Source: Bifidobacterium breve (GTDB lineage: Bacteria; Cyanobacteriota; Cyanobacteriia; PCC-6307; Cyanobiaceae). From it: a stretch of 32,564 nt of DNA. Where the stretch lies: the NCBI GenBank assembly GCA_943325005.2, contig CALPNT020000012.1, positions 1 through 32,564 on the forward strand. The letters are read 5' to 3'. Positions within the stretch are counted from its first letter, which is position 1. Every line of letters begins with the position of its first letter. Both the position numbers and the translations under genes were made by a program. Below, piece by piece: positions 7,246-17,015 of the stretch. The notes beneath the pieces are model-generated. The model did no database searches and was not told where the DNA came from. It saw only the letters and a list, made by a program, of their open reading frames with translations.

Positions 7246-8035
7246 GCGCCCGCCAGCTCGCCAGCCGGCTGATGCCGGCAATCGCCGCCGTGGCGGTGCG
7301 CAGAATCGAGTCACCCAGCGAAACGGCCCGCCAGCCGGCGTCTGTCGCTGTGGTGAGCTCCAGCTCGGACCAGCCGCCCTCCGGGCCGATGGCCAACGTG
7401 ACGAGCTGGGGCAACGCCACTACGGTCACAGCTCCTGGCTCGGCCGGCAACTCCAGCCGCAACTCCGCCAACAGCGCTTCCAACAGCGGCAGATCGCCGT
7501 GACGCGTGGTTGCGATCAAGCCCAGTCCCTGGGGTGGAGCCCCGAGCAGCGCCAAGGCACGGCACGGGGCCGCCAACTGGGGCAGCCAGAGGCGTTCACA
7601 CTGCTCGGTGGCCTCCTGCACAATCGTGCGCCAGCGATCCAGTGGCCACTGCTGCTGTTCGCGTGCCTGGGTGCGCTCGGCCAGCAGAGGCTGGAGCCGA
7701 TCGACACCGAGCTCGGTGGCCATGCGCCACACCAGCTCACCATCGCGGCGGGGCAGGGCCATCGCTAGGGAGATCGCCGGCAGGCCGGCCGCGCAGCATT
7801 GCAGGGGTTCGGCCAGAGGCTGCTGCAAAACCAAGGTGGCGTCAGCCGCCAACGCCGCCGTCCACAGCTGCCCCTGCCCATCCACCACCGCCACCGAATC
7901 ACCATCGCCGAGCCGCAGCACCCGGCGCAGGTAATGGGCCTCCGGCTGGGTGATCTGCAGGCGTTGAGCCGGCTCTGCCCCTGAGGCCCGCAACCGCTCG
8001 GGACTGATCAGCAGCCGGCGCAGCTCCTTGGCCAT
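7211..8035 (-). CDS. rsmE: 16S rRNA (uracil-1498-N3)-methyltransferase RsmE
   Basis: 274 aa. Methylates N3 of U1498 in helix 44 of 16S rRNA, in assembled small subunits. N-terminal PUA-like part with AHYLRRVLRLGDGD (33-46). C-terminal SPOUT (knotted) methyltransferase domain with the SAM-binding loops TLAIGPEGGWSELE (213-226) and LGDSILRTATAAIAG (240-254). Length is slightly above the usual 240-250. The canonical Glu in the LRxETA motif is Ala here, a variation also seen in cyanobacterial forms as far as I recall. The ATG at 8035 lies 8 bases after the DUF3531 stop, so the two are probably co-transcribed. The stop lies inside the oppositely oriented small gene (35-bp tail overlap). Confidence 0.92.
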   Translation of the reverse strand: MAKELRRLLISPERLRASGAEPAQRLQITQPEAHYLRRVLRLGDGDSVAVVDGQGQLWTAALAADATLVLQQPLAEPLQCCAAGLPAISLAMALPRRDGELVWRMATELGVDRLQPLLAERTQAREQQQWPLDRWRTIVQEATEQCERLWLPQLAAPCRALALLGAPPQGLGLIATTRHGDLPLLEALLAELRLELPAEPGAVTVVALPQLVTLAIGPEGGWSELELTTATDAGWRAVSLGDSILRTATAAIAGISRLASWRALSCASCPSPSP

Positions 8036-8043
8036 GGCTGGGA

Positions 8044-8496
8044 TCAGGCTTCGGAGTCGGAGAAGGGGCTTTCGGGCTCCTCCTCAATCGGCCAGTCCTC
8101 GTTGAGGCCACCGATCACCAGCTCCTCGATCAGCAGCACGTCCTGATTGAGCCGGCCCAGGGTGTTGATCAACACATCGAGAGCGAAGGCATCGCTGGTG
8201 CCCAGATCCAGCCAGCAACGGGCCCAGTTGTCCTGGTATTCCATCGGACCCATGTTGTGCATCAGGGCCGGCAGGGCATGTCCGCCTTGGTCCTCATCCC
8301 ACACCAACCAGCTGAGCTCGGCACCCGCCTCGTGGGCCTGCAGATTCTCGGCATTGAAGCCACCCAGCTTGCCGAGGAAGAACCAGCTGTCGAAAGCGGT
8401 TTCCACATAGCTGCGCTCGGTCGAGCCCGGCATATCCAGGAAGCGCATCCAGATCCAGCAGTTGAACGGATCGACTTCGCGAAAGCGAACCTCCAT
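8044..8496 (-). CDS. DUF3531 family protein
   Basis: 150 aa from ATG 8496 (MEVRFREVDPFNCWIW). A GTG three codons upstream (8505) is also possible. DUF3531 is found in cyanobacteria and plastid-bearing eukaryotes; function unknown. Family hallmarks visible: VRFREVDPFNCWIWMRF at the start, FDSWFFLGKLGGFNAENLQ in the middle, and an acidic C-terminal tail (EEEPESPFSDSEA). Soluble, no signal peptide. Lies 8 bases upstream of rsmE on the same strand, which hints at a role linked to translation, by context only. The start faces the ABC ATPase gene, so 8497-8595 would hold divergent promoters. Confidence 0.88.
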   Translation of the reverse strand: MEVRFREVDPFNCWIWMRFLDMPGSTERSYVETAFDSWFFLGKLGGFNAENLQAHEAGAELSWLVWDEDQGGHALPALMHNMGPMEYQDNWARCWLDLGTSDAFALDVLINTLGRLNQDVLLIEELVIGGLNEDWPIEEEPESPFSDSEA

Positions 8497-8595
8497 GGCA
8501 CTCACGCTCGCGGGGATGGCACAACCCCCTCATGCAATCACGGAGACCGCACCAAGGGCATGGTGCGGCAAGCCGCTGGCCTTCATGCTGGGGGC

Positions 8596-9240
8596 ATGCT
8601 CGAGTTGCAAGCCCTCTCGTACCACCCCGCCACCGCCGCCGCACCGGTGCTGCATGAGGTGTCGTTGCAGCTCGCCAGTGGCGAGCCAGCCCTGGTGGCG
8701 GGCCGCAGTGGCAGCGGCAAAACCACGCTGCTGGAGTTGATCAGCGGCCTGGCTGAACCCGATGGCGGCCAGATCCGCTGGGATGGCGAGCCGCTCACGG
8801 CGCGCCAGAGGCGCTGGCTCTGCGGCCTGGTGTTCCAGTTCCCTGAACGCCATTTCCTCGGCCTGAGTGTGGGCCAGGAACTACGGCTCGGCCAGCGGCG
8901 CTTCGATTCACAGCGGGCCAGCCGGGTGATGGAGCAGGTGGGACTGGGTGATATCTCCCTGCAACAGGCACCGGAGCGCCTCAGCGGCGGCCAGCAGCGC
9001 CGACTCTCCTTGGCGGTGCAGCTGCTGCGCGATCCGAGGGTGCTGCTGCTGGATGAACCCACCGCCGGACTGGACTGGACCGTGCGTGAGGAGGTGTTGG
9101 CGTTGCTGCTGGAGCTGGGGCGGGAGCGGGCGCTGTTGATCGTCACCCATGAACCGGAACTGTTTCGCGGTGTCGTCCAGAAAGCCTGGCGCCTGGAGCA
9201 GGGCCATCTCCTTACGATGCCCCCAGACGCGATGGGGTGA
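8596..9240 (+). CDS. ABC transporter ATP-binding protein (CbiO/EcfA-like)
   Basis: 214 aa, a single nucleotide-binding domain with no membrane part. Walker A GRSGSGKT (36-43), Q-loop FQFPERHF (Gln81), signature LSGGQQRR (129-136), Walker B VLLLDEP (Asp153, Glu154), H-loop VTHE (His185). The FQFPE Q-loop resembles the energising ATPases of ECF-type metal and vitamin importers and plastid-type non-intrinsic ABC proteins. No partner membrane gene is adjacent, so cargo is unknown. The frame is open far upstream, but the ATG at 8596 starts exactly where the domain begins ([10 protein letters not shown]). Its TGA overlaps the hslO ATG by one base (TGATG), so the two are translationally coupled. Confidence 0.88.
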   Translation: MLELQALSYHPATAAAPVLHEVSLQLASGEPALVAGRSGSGKTTLLELISGLAEPDGGQIRWDGEPLTARQRRWLCGLVFQFPERHFLGLSVGQELRLGQRRFDSQRASRVMEQVGLGDISLQQAPERLSGGQQRRLSLAVQLLRDPRVLLLDEPTAGLDWTVREEVLALLLELGRERALLIVTHEPELFRGVVQKAWRLEQGHLLTMPPDAMG

Positions 9241-10154
9241 TGGCCGATCAGCTACTACGGGCCACCGCTGCCGGTGGAGGGATTCGCCTGGTGGCGGTCA
9301 CCACGACAGCCACCACCGAGGAGGCCCGGCAGCGCCACGGACTGTCATTCCTCACCACCACCCTGCTGGGTCGGGCGATGGGCGCCGCACTGCTGCTGGC
9401 CAGCTCGATGAAGGTGACCCACGGCCGCGTCAATCTGCGCATTCAGTCGGATGGCCCGCTACGGGGATTGATGGTCGATGCCGGTCGTGACGGCAGCGTG
9501 CGCGGCCATGTAGTCAACCCGGGCCTGGAACTACCCCTGGTCCATGGCCCTGACGGCAGCGCCCAGTTCGATCTGCAGCGGGCCACCGGCATCGGTTACC
9601 TGCATGTGGTGCGGGACATCGGCCAGGGAGCACCGTTCAGCAGCACGGTGGAATTGGTGAGCGGCGGCATCGGCGAGGACGTCGCCTCCTACCTGCTGCA
9701 CTCCGAGCAAACCCCCTCGGCGCTGTTCGTGGGGGAGCAGATCGACAGCCAGGGGGTGCGCTGCAGTGGCGGCGTGCTGGTGCAGGTATTGCCCAAGGCG
9801 GCCCACGAACCGGCGCTGGTGGCCCTGCTGGAGGAGCGCTGCCGCGAAATCACGGGGTTCAGCCACCGCCTGGCCGTCCATGCCAACCACCTGCAGGCCC
9901 TGCTGGAGGACATCTTCCCCGACCTGGATCCCCAGCCCCTGGAGGCTGGAGCCCGGCTCACCCCCGTGCGCTTCCACTGCCCCTGCAGCCGCAGTCGCAG
10001 TGTCGGGGCGCTGAAAATACTGGGACGCGATGAGCTCAGCGCCATGCTGCGCGAAGACGGCAAAGCAGAGCTCACCTGCCACTTCTGCAGCACCGTGTAT
10101 CAGGTGGAAGCCGATGAGCTGCTGGAACTGATCCGCGAACTGGAGCCGGCTTAA
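9240..10154 (+). CDS. hslO: Hsp33 redox-regulated molecular chaperone
   Basis: 304 aa from ATG 9240 (a GTG at 9237 is also in frame). Holdase chaperone that becomes active when oxidants form disulfides in its zinc-binding C-terminal domain. That domain is intact: CPC (Cys247, Cys249) and CHFC (Cys280, Cys283), which bind zinc when reduced. The N-terminal substrate-binding core shows [19 protein letters not shown] (29-47), [20 protein letters not shown] (141-160) and the linker helix. Translationally coupled to the upstream ABC ATPase. Its stop TAA shares the TTAA tetranucleotide with the stop of the convergent CPP1-like gene. Confidence 0.95.
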   Translation: MADQLLRATAAGGGIRLVAVTTTATTEEARQRHGLSFLTTTLLGRAMGAALLLASSMKVTHGRVNLRIQSDGPLRGLMVDAGRDGSVRGHVVNPGLELPLVHGPDGSAQFDLQRATGIGYLHVVRDIGQGAPFSSTVELVSGGIGEDVASYLLHSEQTPSALFVGEQIDSQGVRCSGGVLVQVLPKAAHEPALVALLEERCREITGFSHRLAVHANHLQALLEDIFPDLDPQPLEAGARLTPVRFHCPCSRSRSVGALKILGRDELSAMLREDGKAELTCHFCSTVYQVEADELLELIRELEPA

Positions 10155-10852
10155 GCGATCAGCAGGCTGCCGAGCAGCAACAGCAACAGAGCCGGCAAGC
10201 TCTGCACCTGAATCGGCCCGATCGGCAGACCCAGGGGCAGGGCGGGATTGATCGCTGCCAGCAGCAAACCACCCAACACCAGGCCAAGGCTCAGCAGTAC
10301 CAGGCTCCAGCCAACCGCCTGCAGGAAGCGGCCATTACGTCGCTGCAGGCAGTAGATCGTTAGCAGCGTGGCCAGGGCCAACAGCAGCTCGGCCGGCGCC
10401 GACGGAACGGTGAACAGCAACACCAGCAAGGCACCGGTCACCCCCAGGGGCAGCCAGAACTCGCGGCCACTGGCCAGGGCCAGGGAGGGCCAGGCCAGTT
10501 TGGTACGGCCCAGGCCAGGTGCCTGAATCTGGGGTAGCCGTGGCAGGGCGCTGAGCACCGGTCGGCTGGGCGGCGGCGACACCTGTTCGCGCTGCGAGGC
10601 ACTGCGGGCCGCCGTGCTCACACGCCCCTGCTGCCGCTCCTTGAGCCGATCCATCAGGATCGCGTCGTAGGCCGCATCAATCCGGGAACGCGCCATCGGG
10701 TCGTCCGGCACCTCGGCCAGAAGTGAATCCCGCCGCGCCTGGATGAGATCAAAGGAGGCATCCGGTTCAACGCCGAGACGCTCATAGGGCGTGCCGGCGG
10801 TGGACTCAGGAGGCCTGGAGGGATCGGAAGCTGGATCGTTGCCGTGATTCAT
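10151..10852 (-). CDS. CPP1-like (DUF3353) J-like domain membrane protein
   Basis: 233 aa. Residues about 22-75 form a J-like domain ([20 protein letters not shown] and [20 protein letters not shown]) without the HPD tripeptide of true DnaJ proteins. A Ser/Pro-rich linker follows (75-125), then four hydrophobic helices (from about 131 to the C-terminus). This is the layout of plastid CPP1/CDF1, a chaperone-like factor that stabilises the light-dependent protochlorophyllide oxidoreductase. Cyanobacterial members are assumed to help chlorophyll synthesis or membrane-protein folding; that is family inference. Transcribed leftwards, 24 bases after the small conserved protein. Confidence 0.87.
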   Translation of the reverse strand: MNHGNDPASDPSRPPESTAGTPYERLGVEPDASFDLIQARRDSLLAEVPDDPMARSRIDAAYDAILMDRLKERQQGRVSTAARSASQREQVSPPPSRPVLSALPRLPQIQAPGLGRTKLAWPSLALASGREFWLPLGVTGALLVLLFTVPSAPAELLLALATLLTIYCLQRRNGRFLQAVGWSLVLLSLGLVLGGLLLAAINPALPLGLPIGPIQVQSLPALLLLLLGSLLIA

Positions 10853-10876
10853 GCCCTAGAGCGTACCCAGCCAGAC

Positions 10877-11158
10877 CTAAAAGAGTGGTTCACTGCGGTG
10901 ATATCCGTCCTCCTGCAGCAGCCGGCGGCGGCAAGCCTCGGCTTCGGCCGGCGCCAGCCGCAGGCGGCGCTTGAGCAGGGGCATCTGGGGGGGCAGATGG
11001 CTGCCGAGCCGAATTTCAACCATGGTGCCGGCAGCCGCCGCTGAGGCCGGCATGAAGCTGACGTAATCGCTGCCGCCATCACTGCGCGGACGCACCAACC
11101 ACAGGGGCGCCGAGCTGAGATTGACCTGGGTTGCCTGGACCGACATCACGGGCACCAT
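10877..11158 (-). CDS. Small conserved hypothetical protein (93 aa)
   Basis: Begins at ATG 11158, or at ATG 11146 (MSVQATQVNLSS), which gives 89 aa. Neither has a clear ribosome binding site. The sequence is compact and ordered: SSAPLWLVRPRSDGGSDYVS, then AAAAGTMVEIRLGSHLPPQM and PLLKRRLRLAPAEAEACRRR. It looks like a small soluble beta-rich domain followed by a helix. I believe that similar short proteins occur in marine Synechococcus, but I do not know a named family or function. It lies 118 bases after prfC and 24 bases before the CPP1-like gene, all on the minus strand. Confidence 0.65.
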   Translation of the reverse strand: MVPVMSVQATQVNLSSAPLWLVRPRSDGGSDYVSFMPASAAAAGTMVEIRLGSHLPPQMPLLKRRLRLAPAEAEACRRRLLQEDGYHRSEPLF

Positions 11159-11276
11159 GGGTTGCAGCGTGACGAAATATTGCGTTCATTCTGGCCGAGC
11201 CCAGCCGCTTCCGTGGCCTGGCCACCGGGGCGAACACCGTCAGGTTCACAGCGGCGTTCACCCCGGCCCCCGCCGT

Positions 11277-12962
11277 TCAGAGGGCAATCGGCTCCACGCC
11301 GCTGACCACCGGTGCCACAGCGCTGAGCTCCAGGGAGGGATGGTCTTCGCTGAGCTGATTGAGGTTCCAGTCGTTGCGAAACAGCAGCACCGGCCGGTCC
11401 CAGGGATCGCGCACCGTCTTGCAGTTGAAGATGCGACCCACCTGCTCCAGGGCGGGCCAGCCGCCACAGACCCAGCGGGCCACGTTGAACTCCATCGGTT
11501 CAATCCGGGTCTTGACGCCATATTCATTTTCGAGCCGGTATTGCACCACTTCCAGCTGCAGCTGGCCGACGGCCGCCAGGATCGGATCGCGCTTGCTGGC
11601 ATCGGTGTCATAGAGCACCTGCACCGCCCCCTCCTCACGCAGCTCATTCACTCCCTTGCGGAAACTCTTGAAAGCCGAGGGATTGGGATTGCGCAACCAG
11701 GCAAAGATCTCAGGGCTAAAGCAGGGAATTCCCTCAAATTCAACCCGGGTACCAGTATAAAGAGTATCGCCGATGGCAAACATGCCGGGATTGTTGAGGC
11801 CGATCACATCACCAGGATAGGCATCCTCCACCACCTCCCGCTCCTGACCGAACAACTTTTGGGGGCGCGACAGCCGAATGCTGCGGCCACTGCGGGCATG
11901 GCGCACGGTCATGTCCTTCTCAAACTTGCCCGAACACACCCGCACAAAGGCGACCCGATCGCGATGGCGGGGATCCATGTTGGCCTGGAGTTTGAACACG
12001 AAGCCGCTGAACTCCGGTCGCAGCGGATCAACCACACCGTCATGACTGAGGCGAGCTGTGGGTTTCTGCGCCAGCTCCAGGAAGGCATCAAGGAAGGGGC
12101 GCACGCCAAAGTTGGTCATGGCTGAACCGAAGAACACCGGACTCAGCTCCCCGGCATGCACCAGTTCCAGGTCGAGGTCGGCACCGGCGCCATCCAGCAG
12201 CTCCAGTTCCTCCAGGGCGGTCGCCAGCAGCTCCGGTTCCACCAGCTCACTGCTCGCCGCTTCCGTCACCGAAAGGATCCGCTCCTCGCTCTGCCGCCCG
12301 CGCTCAGCCCGCTGAAACAGAATCACCTCGCGGCTGCGCCGATCGATCACACCGCGAAAGCGATCGCCACTGCCGATCGGCCAGTTCACCGGCCAGCAGG
12401 CCAGGCCCAGTTCCTGTTCAATCTCATCGAGCAGCTCCAGCGGCTCACGGCCGGGCCGGTCCATCTTGTTGATGAAGGTGAAGATCGGGATCTTGCGCAT
12501 CCGGCAGACCTCGAACAACTTGCGCGTTTGCGGTTCAAGGCCCTTGGCGGCGTCCTCCAGCATCACCGCGTTATCGGCAGCGGCCAGGGTGCGGTAAGTG
12601 TCCTCGGAAAAGTCCTGGTGGCCGGGAGTATCAAGCAGGTTAATCGTGCTGCCGGCGTAGTCGAACTGCAACACGGTGGAGGTGATCGAGATGCCGCGCT
12701 GCTTCTCCAGCTCCATCCAGTCGGAGGTGACCTTGCGCTGCTCGCCTTTGGCCTTCACCGCCCCGGCCTGCTGGATCGCACCGCCGTAGAGCAGCAGCTT
12801 CTCGGTGAGCGTGGTCTTGCCGGCGTCCGGGTGGGAAATGATCGCGAAATTGCGCCGCCGCGCCACCGCTGCCACCAGGGCGAGGTGGGCCTGTTCGGCA
12901 CTGGGATCAGGGGCCTGCACGGCGTAGGGGCCGGAGCCGCCGGGGGTCGAAGCGCTGCTCAT
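11277..12962 (-). CDS. prfC: Peptide chain release factor 3 (RF3)
   Basis: 561 aa. GTPase that recycles RF1/RF2 from the ribosome after termination. G1 HPDAGKTT (44-51), switch I region RGISITSTV (89-97), G3 DTPGH (111-115), G4 NKMD (165-168). RF3 rather than EF-G is indicated by [36 protein letters not shown] and the length, near the usual 530. About 30 non-conserved residues precede the G domain. The open frame runs further upstream, but ATG 12962 lies 4 bases after the methyltransferase stop, and the upstream part overlaps that gene in another frame. Probably co-transcribed with the methyltransferase. Confidence 0.94.
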   Translation of the reverse strand: MSSASTPGGSGPYAVQAPDPSAEQAHLALVAAVARRRNFAIISHPDAGKTTLTEKLLLYGGAIQQAGAVKAKGEQRKVTSDWMELEKQRGISITSTVLQFDYAGSTINLLDTPGHQDFSEDTYRTLAAADNAVMLEDAAKGLEPQTRKLFEVCRMRKIPIFTFINKMDRPGREPLELLDEIEQELGLACWPVNWPIGSGDRFRGVIDRRSREVILFQRAERGRQSEERILSVTEAASSELVEPELLATALEELELLDGAGADLDLELVHAGELSPVFFGSAMTNFGVRPFLDAFLELAQKPTARLSHDGVVDPLRPEFSGFVFKLQANMDPRHRDRVAFVRVCSGKFEKDMTVRHARSGRSIRLSRPQKLFGQEREVVEDAYPGDVIGLNNPGMFAIGDTLYTGTRVEFEGIPCFSPEIFAWLRNPNPSAFKSFRKGVNELREEGAVQVLYDTDASKRDPILAAVGQLQLEVVQYRLENEYGVKTRIEPMEFNVARWVCGGWPALEQVGRIFNCKTVRDPWDRPVLLFRNDWNLNQLSEDHPSLELSAVAPVVSGVEPIAL

Positions 12963-12966
12963 CGGC

Positions 12967-13674
12967 TCAGCCTGACAGGTGGGCCGGGGCCTCGCGCAGC
13001 CAGCCGTGAACCTCCAGGTAGCGATCGTCGCGAGCCTCCACCCGCAGACCCGCGAGACCGGCCTGGCCCAATTGCGCCCGCACCTCTTCGGGTCGGAAGG
13101 CGGCCCGCAGCGAGGCGGCGTAGTCGCGGCGTAGCAGGGGATCACAGTCGCTGGCGTGGCGCTGCACCAGGGCGTCCAGTGCCGCTGGATCCGGCGGCCG
13201 GCGCAGGTCGTGGATGTGCACCAGGGCGCCGGGAGCGGCCAACAGCCGCAGCGTCTGCCACAGCACGGCCGGATCGTGCAGATGATGCAGCAGGCTATTG
13301 CTGACGATTGCCGTGCAGCGGCCGGCCAGGTCGCCCAGATCGCCGACGGCCAGGGGCAGCGTCAGACAGCGAAAGCTGAGGCGCGGCCAGCGCTCAGCGG
13401 CGGCCTGCCGCCGCTGCTCGGCTAGAGCGAGCATGGCGACCGAACCATCCAGGCCCACCAGCTCGGCCGCCGGGCAGCGCTCCGCCAGCCGGAAGCTGAG
13501 ATTGCCGGGGCCGCAACCGAGATCCACCACCTTCGATCCCAGGCCCTCAGGAGCCGCCTGAGCGACGATCCGCGCCACCAGAGCGGCGTCGCTGGCGTCG
13601 AAATCGGCCTCGGCGTAAACGCGAGCCTGCTCGGGATCCTCCATCAGCTCCGGTTCGCAGATCCGTTCCAGCAC
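12967..13674 (-). CDS. Class I SAM-dependent methyltransferase
   Basis: 235 aa from GTG 13674. Motif [21 protein letters not shown] (about 49-68), acidic loop LVGLDGS (about 72-78), then [11 protein letters not shown] (motif around the active site) and [14 protein letters not shown]. This is a methyltransferase_11/25-type Rossmann domain; substrate unknown. The frame is open to 13827 with no ATG until 13644. The GTG at 13674 has GGAG five bases upstream and gives the start [20 protein letters not shown], so it is preferred to the longer form. The stop is 4 bases before the prfC ATG. Confidence 0.82.
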   Translation of the reverse strand: MLERICEPELMEDPEQARVYAEADFDASDAALVARIVAQAAPEGLGSKVVDLGCGPGNLSFRLAERCPAAELVGLDGSVAMLALAEQRRQAAAERWPRLSFRCLTLPLAVGDLGDLAGRCTAIVSNSLLHHLHDPAVLWQTLRLLAAPGALVHIHDLRRPPDPAALDALVQRHASDCDPLLRRDYAASLRAAFRPEEVRAQLGQAGLAGLRVEARDDRYLEVHGWLREAPAHLSG

Positions 13675-13854
13675 CACAGCTCCAGGTTTGGCAGCCGCCA
13701 GCTTCGCCCAGGAGCAACCCCCGTGGCCAAGCCGCGGGGCCGAAGCCGCGGCGCTGCTCCTGCCTAATCTCGCGCCGCGGATTGAGCGCTGCCGCCCCTG
13801 GATCACCGCAGCGCCGGCAATCACCACTCCTTCACCTGTCGCTCCGGTATCGCG

Positions 13855-14481
13855 ATGACCGCCCCAACCCCTGCGCCCCTGCCCCTAGGGGCTCCGGCGC
13901 TCCATCCGAATGAAGCGTCGCCGCGGTTGACGCCGCTCGCCAGCAGCCAGCTGAACGCCGCGATGCTGAGCACCCTTGCACGCATCCCCGGGGACGGCCT
14001 CAAGGGACCGGGCTTTCCGCACCACGTGCTCGGCGAACTGCTGCACAGCCCGATTCTGCTGGAGCCCTTTCTTGAGTGGTGGGTGAGCGCCAAATCGGCC
14101 ATGGCCCTGTCGGTGCGGGAGCAGGAACTAGTGATCCTGCGCATGGGCTGTCTCTATGCAAGCGATTACGTCTGGAAGCACCATGTGCCAGTGGGGCGTG
14201 AATTCGGAATTGACACCACGGAATTGGCCGCCATCCGCAGCGGCATCTACGACGGCTTCACGGCGCCGGAACAGGCCTTGCTCGTGCTCACCGACGAGAT
14301 GGTGGAGCGGCGCACGGTGTTGGCGGCCACCTGGGCGCTGCACGGCCCGCGGCTGGAGCCATCGGTGGTGGTGGACCTGATCGCGCTGATTGCCCAGTAC
14401 GTGCTGTTCGCCCTCACCAACAACGTGCTACAGGTGCAGCTCGAACCGGCACTGGCCGGCGAACCGGGCCTGGCGGACTGA
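13855..14481 (+). CDS. Carboxymuconolactone decarboxylase-family protein (AhpD-like fold)
   Basis: 208 aa. The central block VREQELVILRMGCLYASDYV followed by WKHHVPVGREFG (about 87-118) is the family core: a helix with conserved Glu, a Cys, and a D/E-x-x-W-x-x-H pattern. AhpD peroxidase members use a CxxC pair in this place. Only one Cys is present, so a thiol-peroxidase role like AhpD is doubtful and a decarboxylase or lactonase-like or unknown role is likelier. A second family region is FTAPEQALLVLTDEMVERRT. No signal peptide. Divergent from the methyltransferase (about 180 bases apart) and 116 bases before nrdJ. Confidence 0.82.
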   Translation: MTAPTPAPLPLGAPALHPNEASPRLTPLASSQLNAAMLSTLARIPGDGLKGPGFPHHVLGELLHSPILLEPFLEWWVSAKSAMALSVREQELVILRMGCLYASDYVWKHHVPVGREFGIDTTELAAIRSGIYDGFTAPEQALLVLTDEMVERRTVLAATWALHGPRLEPSVVVDLIALIAQYVLFALTNNVLQVQLEPALAGEPGLAD

Positions 14482-14549
14482 CGGCGCCGACGCTTGCACG
14501 CCTGGGCAGGGTCTGCTCCACATCCATGGTGCCGGCACGAACACTCGAC

Positions 14550-14564
14550 ACCACCCCTGGTGGT
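14550..14564. promoter_or_regulatory. Small inverted repeat before nrdJ
   Basis: ACCACC (14550-14555), CCT, GGTGGT (14559-14564) lies 33 bases upstream of the nrdJ start. Could be a leader hairpin or a regulator site. It does not resemble the NrdR box consensus, and no cobalamin riboswitch is apparent in the 116-base gap. Confidence 0.25.
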
Positions 14565-14597
14565 GGGTAGGGTCGTTCCATCGTGTGGCTGTAAACC

Positions 14598-17015
14598 GTG
14601 ACCCTTTCCGCCCAACGTCCCCAAGCCAGTGACAGCGGGCCGGGCCCCGTCAACCCGCCGGCGGATGCCGACCTGAAAGCGGCGACTGGCCGCAGCGCCT
14701 TGGCCAACGAAGCGCCTGCGGCCAGCGGAACAGAAACCGCCCCGGACAGCTTCCCCGCCACCGCACCCGCCGCCAACCCCGTCTTTTATCGCACCTACAG
14801 CCGCAAGACCGCCACGGGTCGGGAAAGCTGGCATGAGGTGGCCGAGCGCAATCTCGAGGGTCTGCGCCAGCTGGGTCACCTCAGCGAGGACGAAGTGACC
14901 CTGCTGCGTCGGATGCAGCAGCAACAGAAGGCCCTGCCCTCGGGCCGCTGGCTTTGGATCGGTGGCACCGAATGGATCGAGCGACCTGAAAACTTCTCCG
15001 GGGCGTACAACTGCACCTCCACCAATCTGGTGGACTGGGAAGCCTTCGCCTTGATGATGGACCTGGCGATGATGGGTTGCGGCACCGGCGCCGTGATCGA
15101 ACCCCATCTGATTGAACGGTTACCGGCGATTCGCAACCAACTGATCGTTGAAGTGATCAGTGACATCGGCGTCACCCCGGCAGAGCAACGCCAGGAGAGC
15201 ACCACCCACAGCATCGACGACCACCAGGTGCGGATCAAGGTGGGTGACACCCGGGGGGGTTGGGTGGAGAGTTACCGCCTGCTGTTGCAGCTCTGCAGCG
15301 ATCCCCGCTTCAGCGCACCGATCCAGATTCAGGTGGACCTGGCCGATGTGCGCCCGGTAGGTGAAGGCCTCAAGGGATTCGGTGGCATGGCCAATCCGGT
15401 GAAGCTCAAAGATTTGTACGGGCGGGTCGCTGAGCTGCTCAACCACGCCCGCGGCCGCCAGCTCACCTCGGTGGAATGCTGCCTGCTGATTGATGAGGCC
15501 GCCGTCACGATCGTGGCCGGCAACATCCGCCGCAGCGCCGGCATGCGCCAGTTTGCCGCCGATGATGTCGCCGCCTCCAGCGCTAAGGACAACCTCTGGC
15601 AGCAGGACAGCGAGGGCAACTGGCGCATCGATCCGGAGCGTGATGCCCTGCGCATGGCCAACCACACCAGGGTGTTCCACACCAGGCCCAGTCGCGAGGT
15701 GGTGCTGGAGGCGGTGAACAAACAATTCCAATCCGGCGAAGGAGCGATTCAGTTCGCCCCCGAGGCGATCGCCCGCTCCAATGCCGATCTGTTGCCAAGC
15801 CACGAGCTACGCGAAGAATTCATCGGCATCTACTGCGACCAGGGCAAGGAGGAGGCCGGCCGCTGGCTGCAACTGCACCATCCCGGCATCGAAGCCGACG
15901 AGCTGGAGCATCGCCTCGGCCGCTACGGCCTTAATCCCTGCGGCGAAATCCTGGGCGCCGATTTTCACTGCAATCTGGCCGAGATCCATCTCAATCAGAT
16001 CGATCCTCACGATTACCCAGCCCAGGAGGATGCCTTCACCGCCGCCGGCATCGCCGTGGCCTGCCTGCTCAACCATCGCTTTGAAGTGGAGCGCTATCGC
16101 CAGAGCCGTGCCTGGGATCCGATCGTGGGGGTGAGCTTCACCGGGCTGTTCGACTTCTTCGTGCATGCGTTCGGTACGCCCTGGCTGCAGTGGTGGGAAG
16201 CGGGCCGACCCGACAGCGAAGCGGGCCGCGCCTTCCGGGCCGAAGAAGCCCGCTACCTGGGCCGCTGGAAGGAGATCGTGAACCAGGCGGTGGGCGAATA
16301 CTGCGATCGCCATGGCATCCGCCGCCCCAATCGCTGCACCACCGTGCAACCGGCCGGCACCAAGAGCCTGCTCACCGGCGCCAGCCCCGGCTGGCATCCC
16401 CCCAAGGCCCAGCGCTTCATCCGTCGCATCACCTTCCGCAAGAACGATCCGGTGGCTCTGGCCTGCATGGACTACGGCTACACCATCGTCCCCAGTCAGT
16501 CGGATAAGGATGAGCAGGGGCGGCTCCTGGATGATCCGTTTGATCCCCGCTGCACCGAGTGGCTGGTGGAGATTCCGACGGAAGTGAGCTGGGCCAACAT
16601 TCCCGGAGCCGACAAGGTGGAAATCAACAACTTCTCCGCCCTAGCCCAATTTGACTTCTACATGCAAGTGCAGCAGCACTACACCGCTCATAACACCTCG
16701 GCCACGGTTGAATTCCGTGAACATGAAATCGAGGCCCTGGCCGATGCCATCCATCGTGCCATTGATAACGGCCATGGTTACATCTCCGCTGCCCTGCTGG
16801 CCCGCTTTGATGCCAACGCCACCTTCCCGCGGCTGCCATTTGAACCCATCAATGAGGCCACCTATGCACGTCTGTCAGCCGAGGTGGTGGCGCGACGCTG
16901 CACCCCCGATTTCTTCGAGGCCCTGCGCCGCTATGACCGGGGTGAACTGATGGAAGCCGGGCCGGCCGGATGCGATTCCGACAAATGTCTGCTGCCGCTG
17001 GCTAAGCCCTCCTGA
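14598..17015 (+). CDS. nrdJ: Adenosylcobalamin-dependent ribonucleoside-triphosphate reductase (class II, monomeric)
   Basis: 805 aa. Makes deoxyribonucleoside triphosphates for DNA synthesis using a cobalamin-generated thiyl radical. Key residues follow the Lactobacillus-type monomer: disulfide pair Cys139 (YNCTSTNL) and Cys458 (DFHCNLAEI), radical Cys448 and Glu450 in LNPCGEI, and C-terminal redox pair Cys792/Cys797 (GCDSDKCLLPL). GNIRRSAGM (about 308-316) is also present. Length exceeds the 739 aa prototype, mainly through about 60 N-terminal Pro/Ala-rich residues before FYRTYSRK. Start is GTG 14598; a later start is possible. The enzyme ties DNA synthesis to B12, which cyanobacteria make as pseudocobalamin. 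No cobalamin gene or NrdR gene is adjacent. Confidence 0.95.
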   Translation: MTLSAQRPQASDSGPGPVNPPADADLKAATGRSALANEAPAASGTETAPDSFPATAPAANPVFYRTYSRKTATGRESWHEVAERNLEGLRQLGHLSEDEVTLLRRMQQQQKALPSGRWLWIGGTEWIERPENFSGAYNCTSTNLVDWEAFALMMDLAMMGCGTGAVIEPHLIERLPAIRNQLIVEVISDIGVTPAEQRQESTTHSIDDHQVRIKVGDTRGGWVESYRLLLQLCSDPRFSAPIQIQVDLADVRPVGEGLKGFGGMANPVKLKDLYGRVAELLNHARGRQLTSVECCLLIDEAAVTIVAGNIRRSAGMRQFAADDVAASSAKDNLWQQDSEGNWRIDPERDALRMANHTRVFHTRPSREVVLEAVNKQFQSGEGAIQFAPEAIARSNADLLPSHELREEFIGIYCDQGKEEAGRWLQLHHPGIEADELEHRLGRYGLNPCGEILGADFHCNLAEIHLNQIDPHDYPAQEDAFTAAGIAVACLLNHRFEVERYRQSRAWDPIVGVSFTGLFDFFVHAFGTPWLQWWEAGRPDSEAGRAFRAEEARYLGRWKEIVNQAVGEYCDRHGIRRPNRCTTVQPAGTKSLLTGASPGWHPPKAQRFIRRITFRKNDPVALACMDYGYTIVPSQSDKDEQGRLLDDPFDPRCTEWLVEIPTEVSWANIPGADKVEINNFSALAQFDFYMQVQQHYTAHNTSATVEFREHEIEALADAIHRAIDNGHGYISAALLARFDANATFPRLPFEPINEATYARLSAEVVARRCTPDFFEALRRYDRGELMEAGPAGCDSDKCLLPLAKPS

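Noticed and set aside
12156-13304. 382-codon plus-strand frame opposite prfC and the methyltransferase
   Set aside because: Spans two real genes on the other strand and shows no domain.
14482-14597. Possible cobalamin riboswitch before nrdJ
   Set aside because: Gap is too short for the full class, and no B12-box-like segment is visible.
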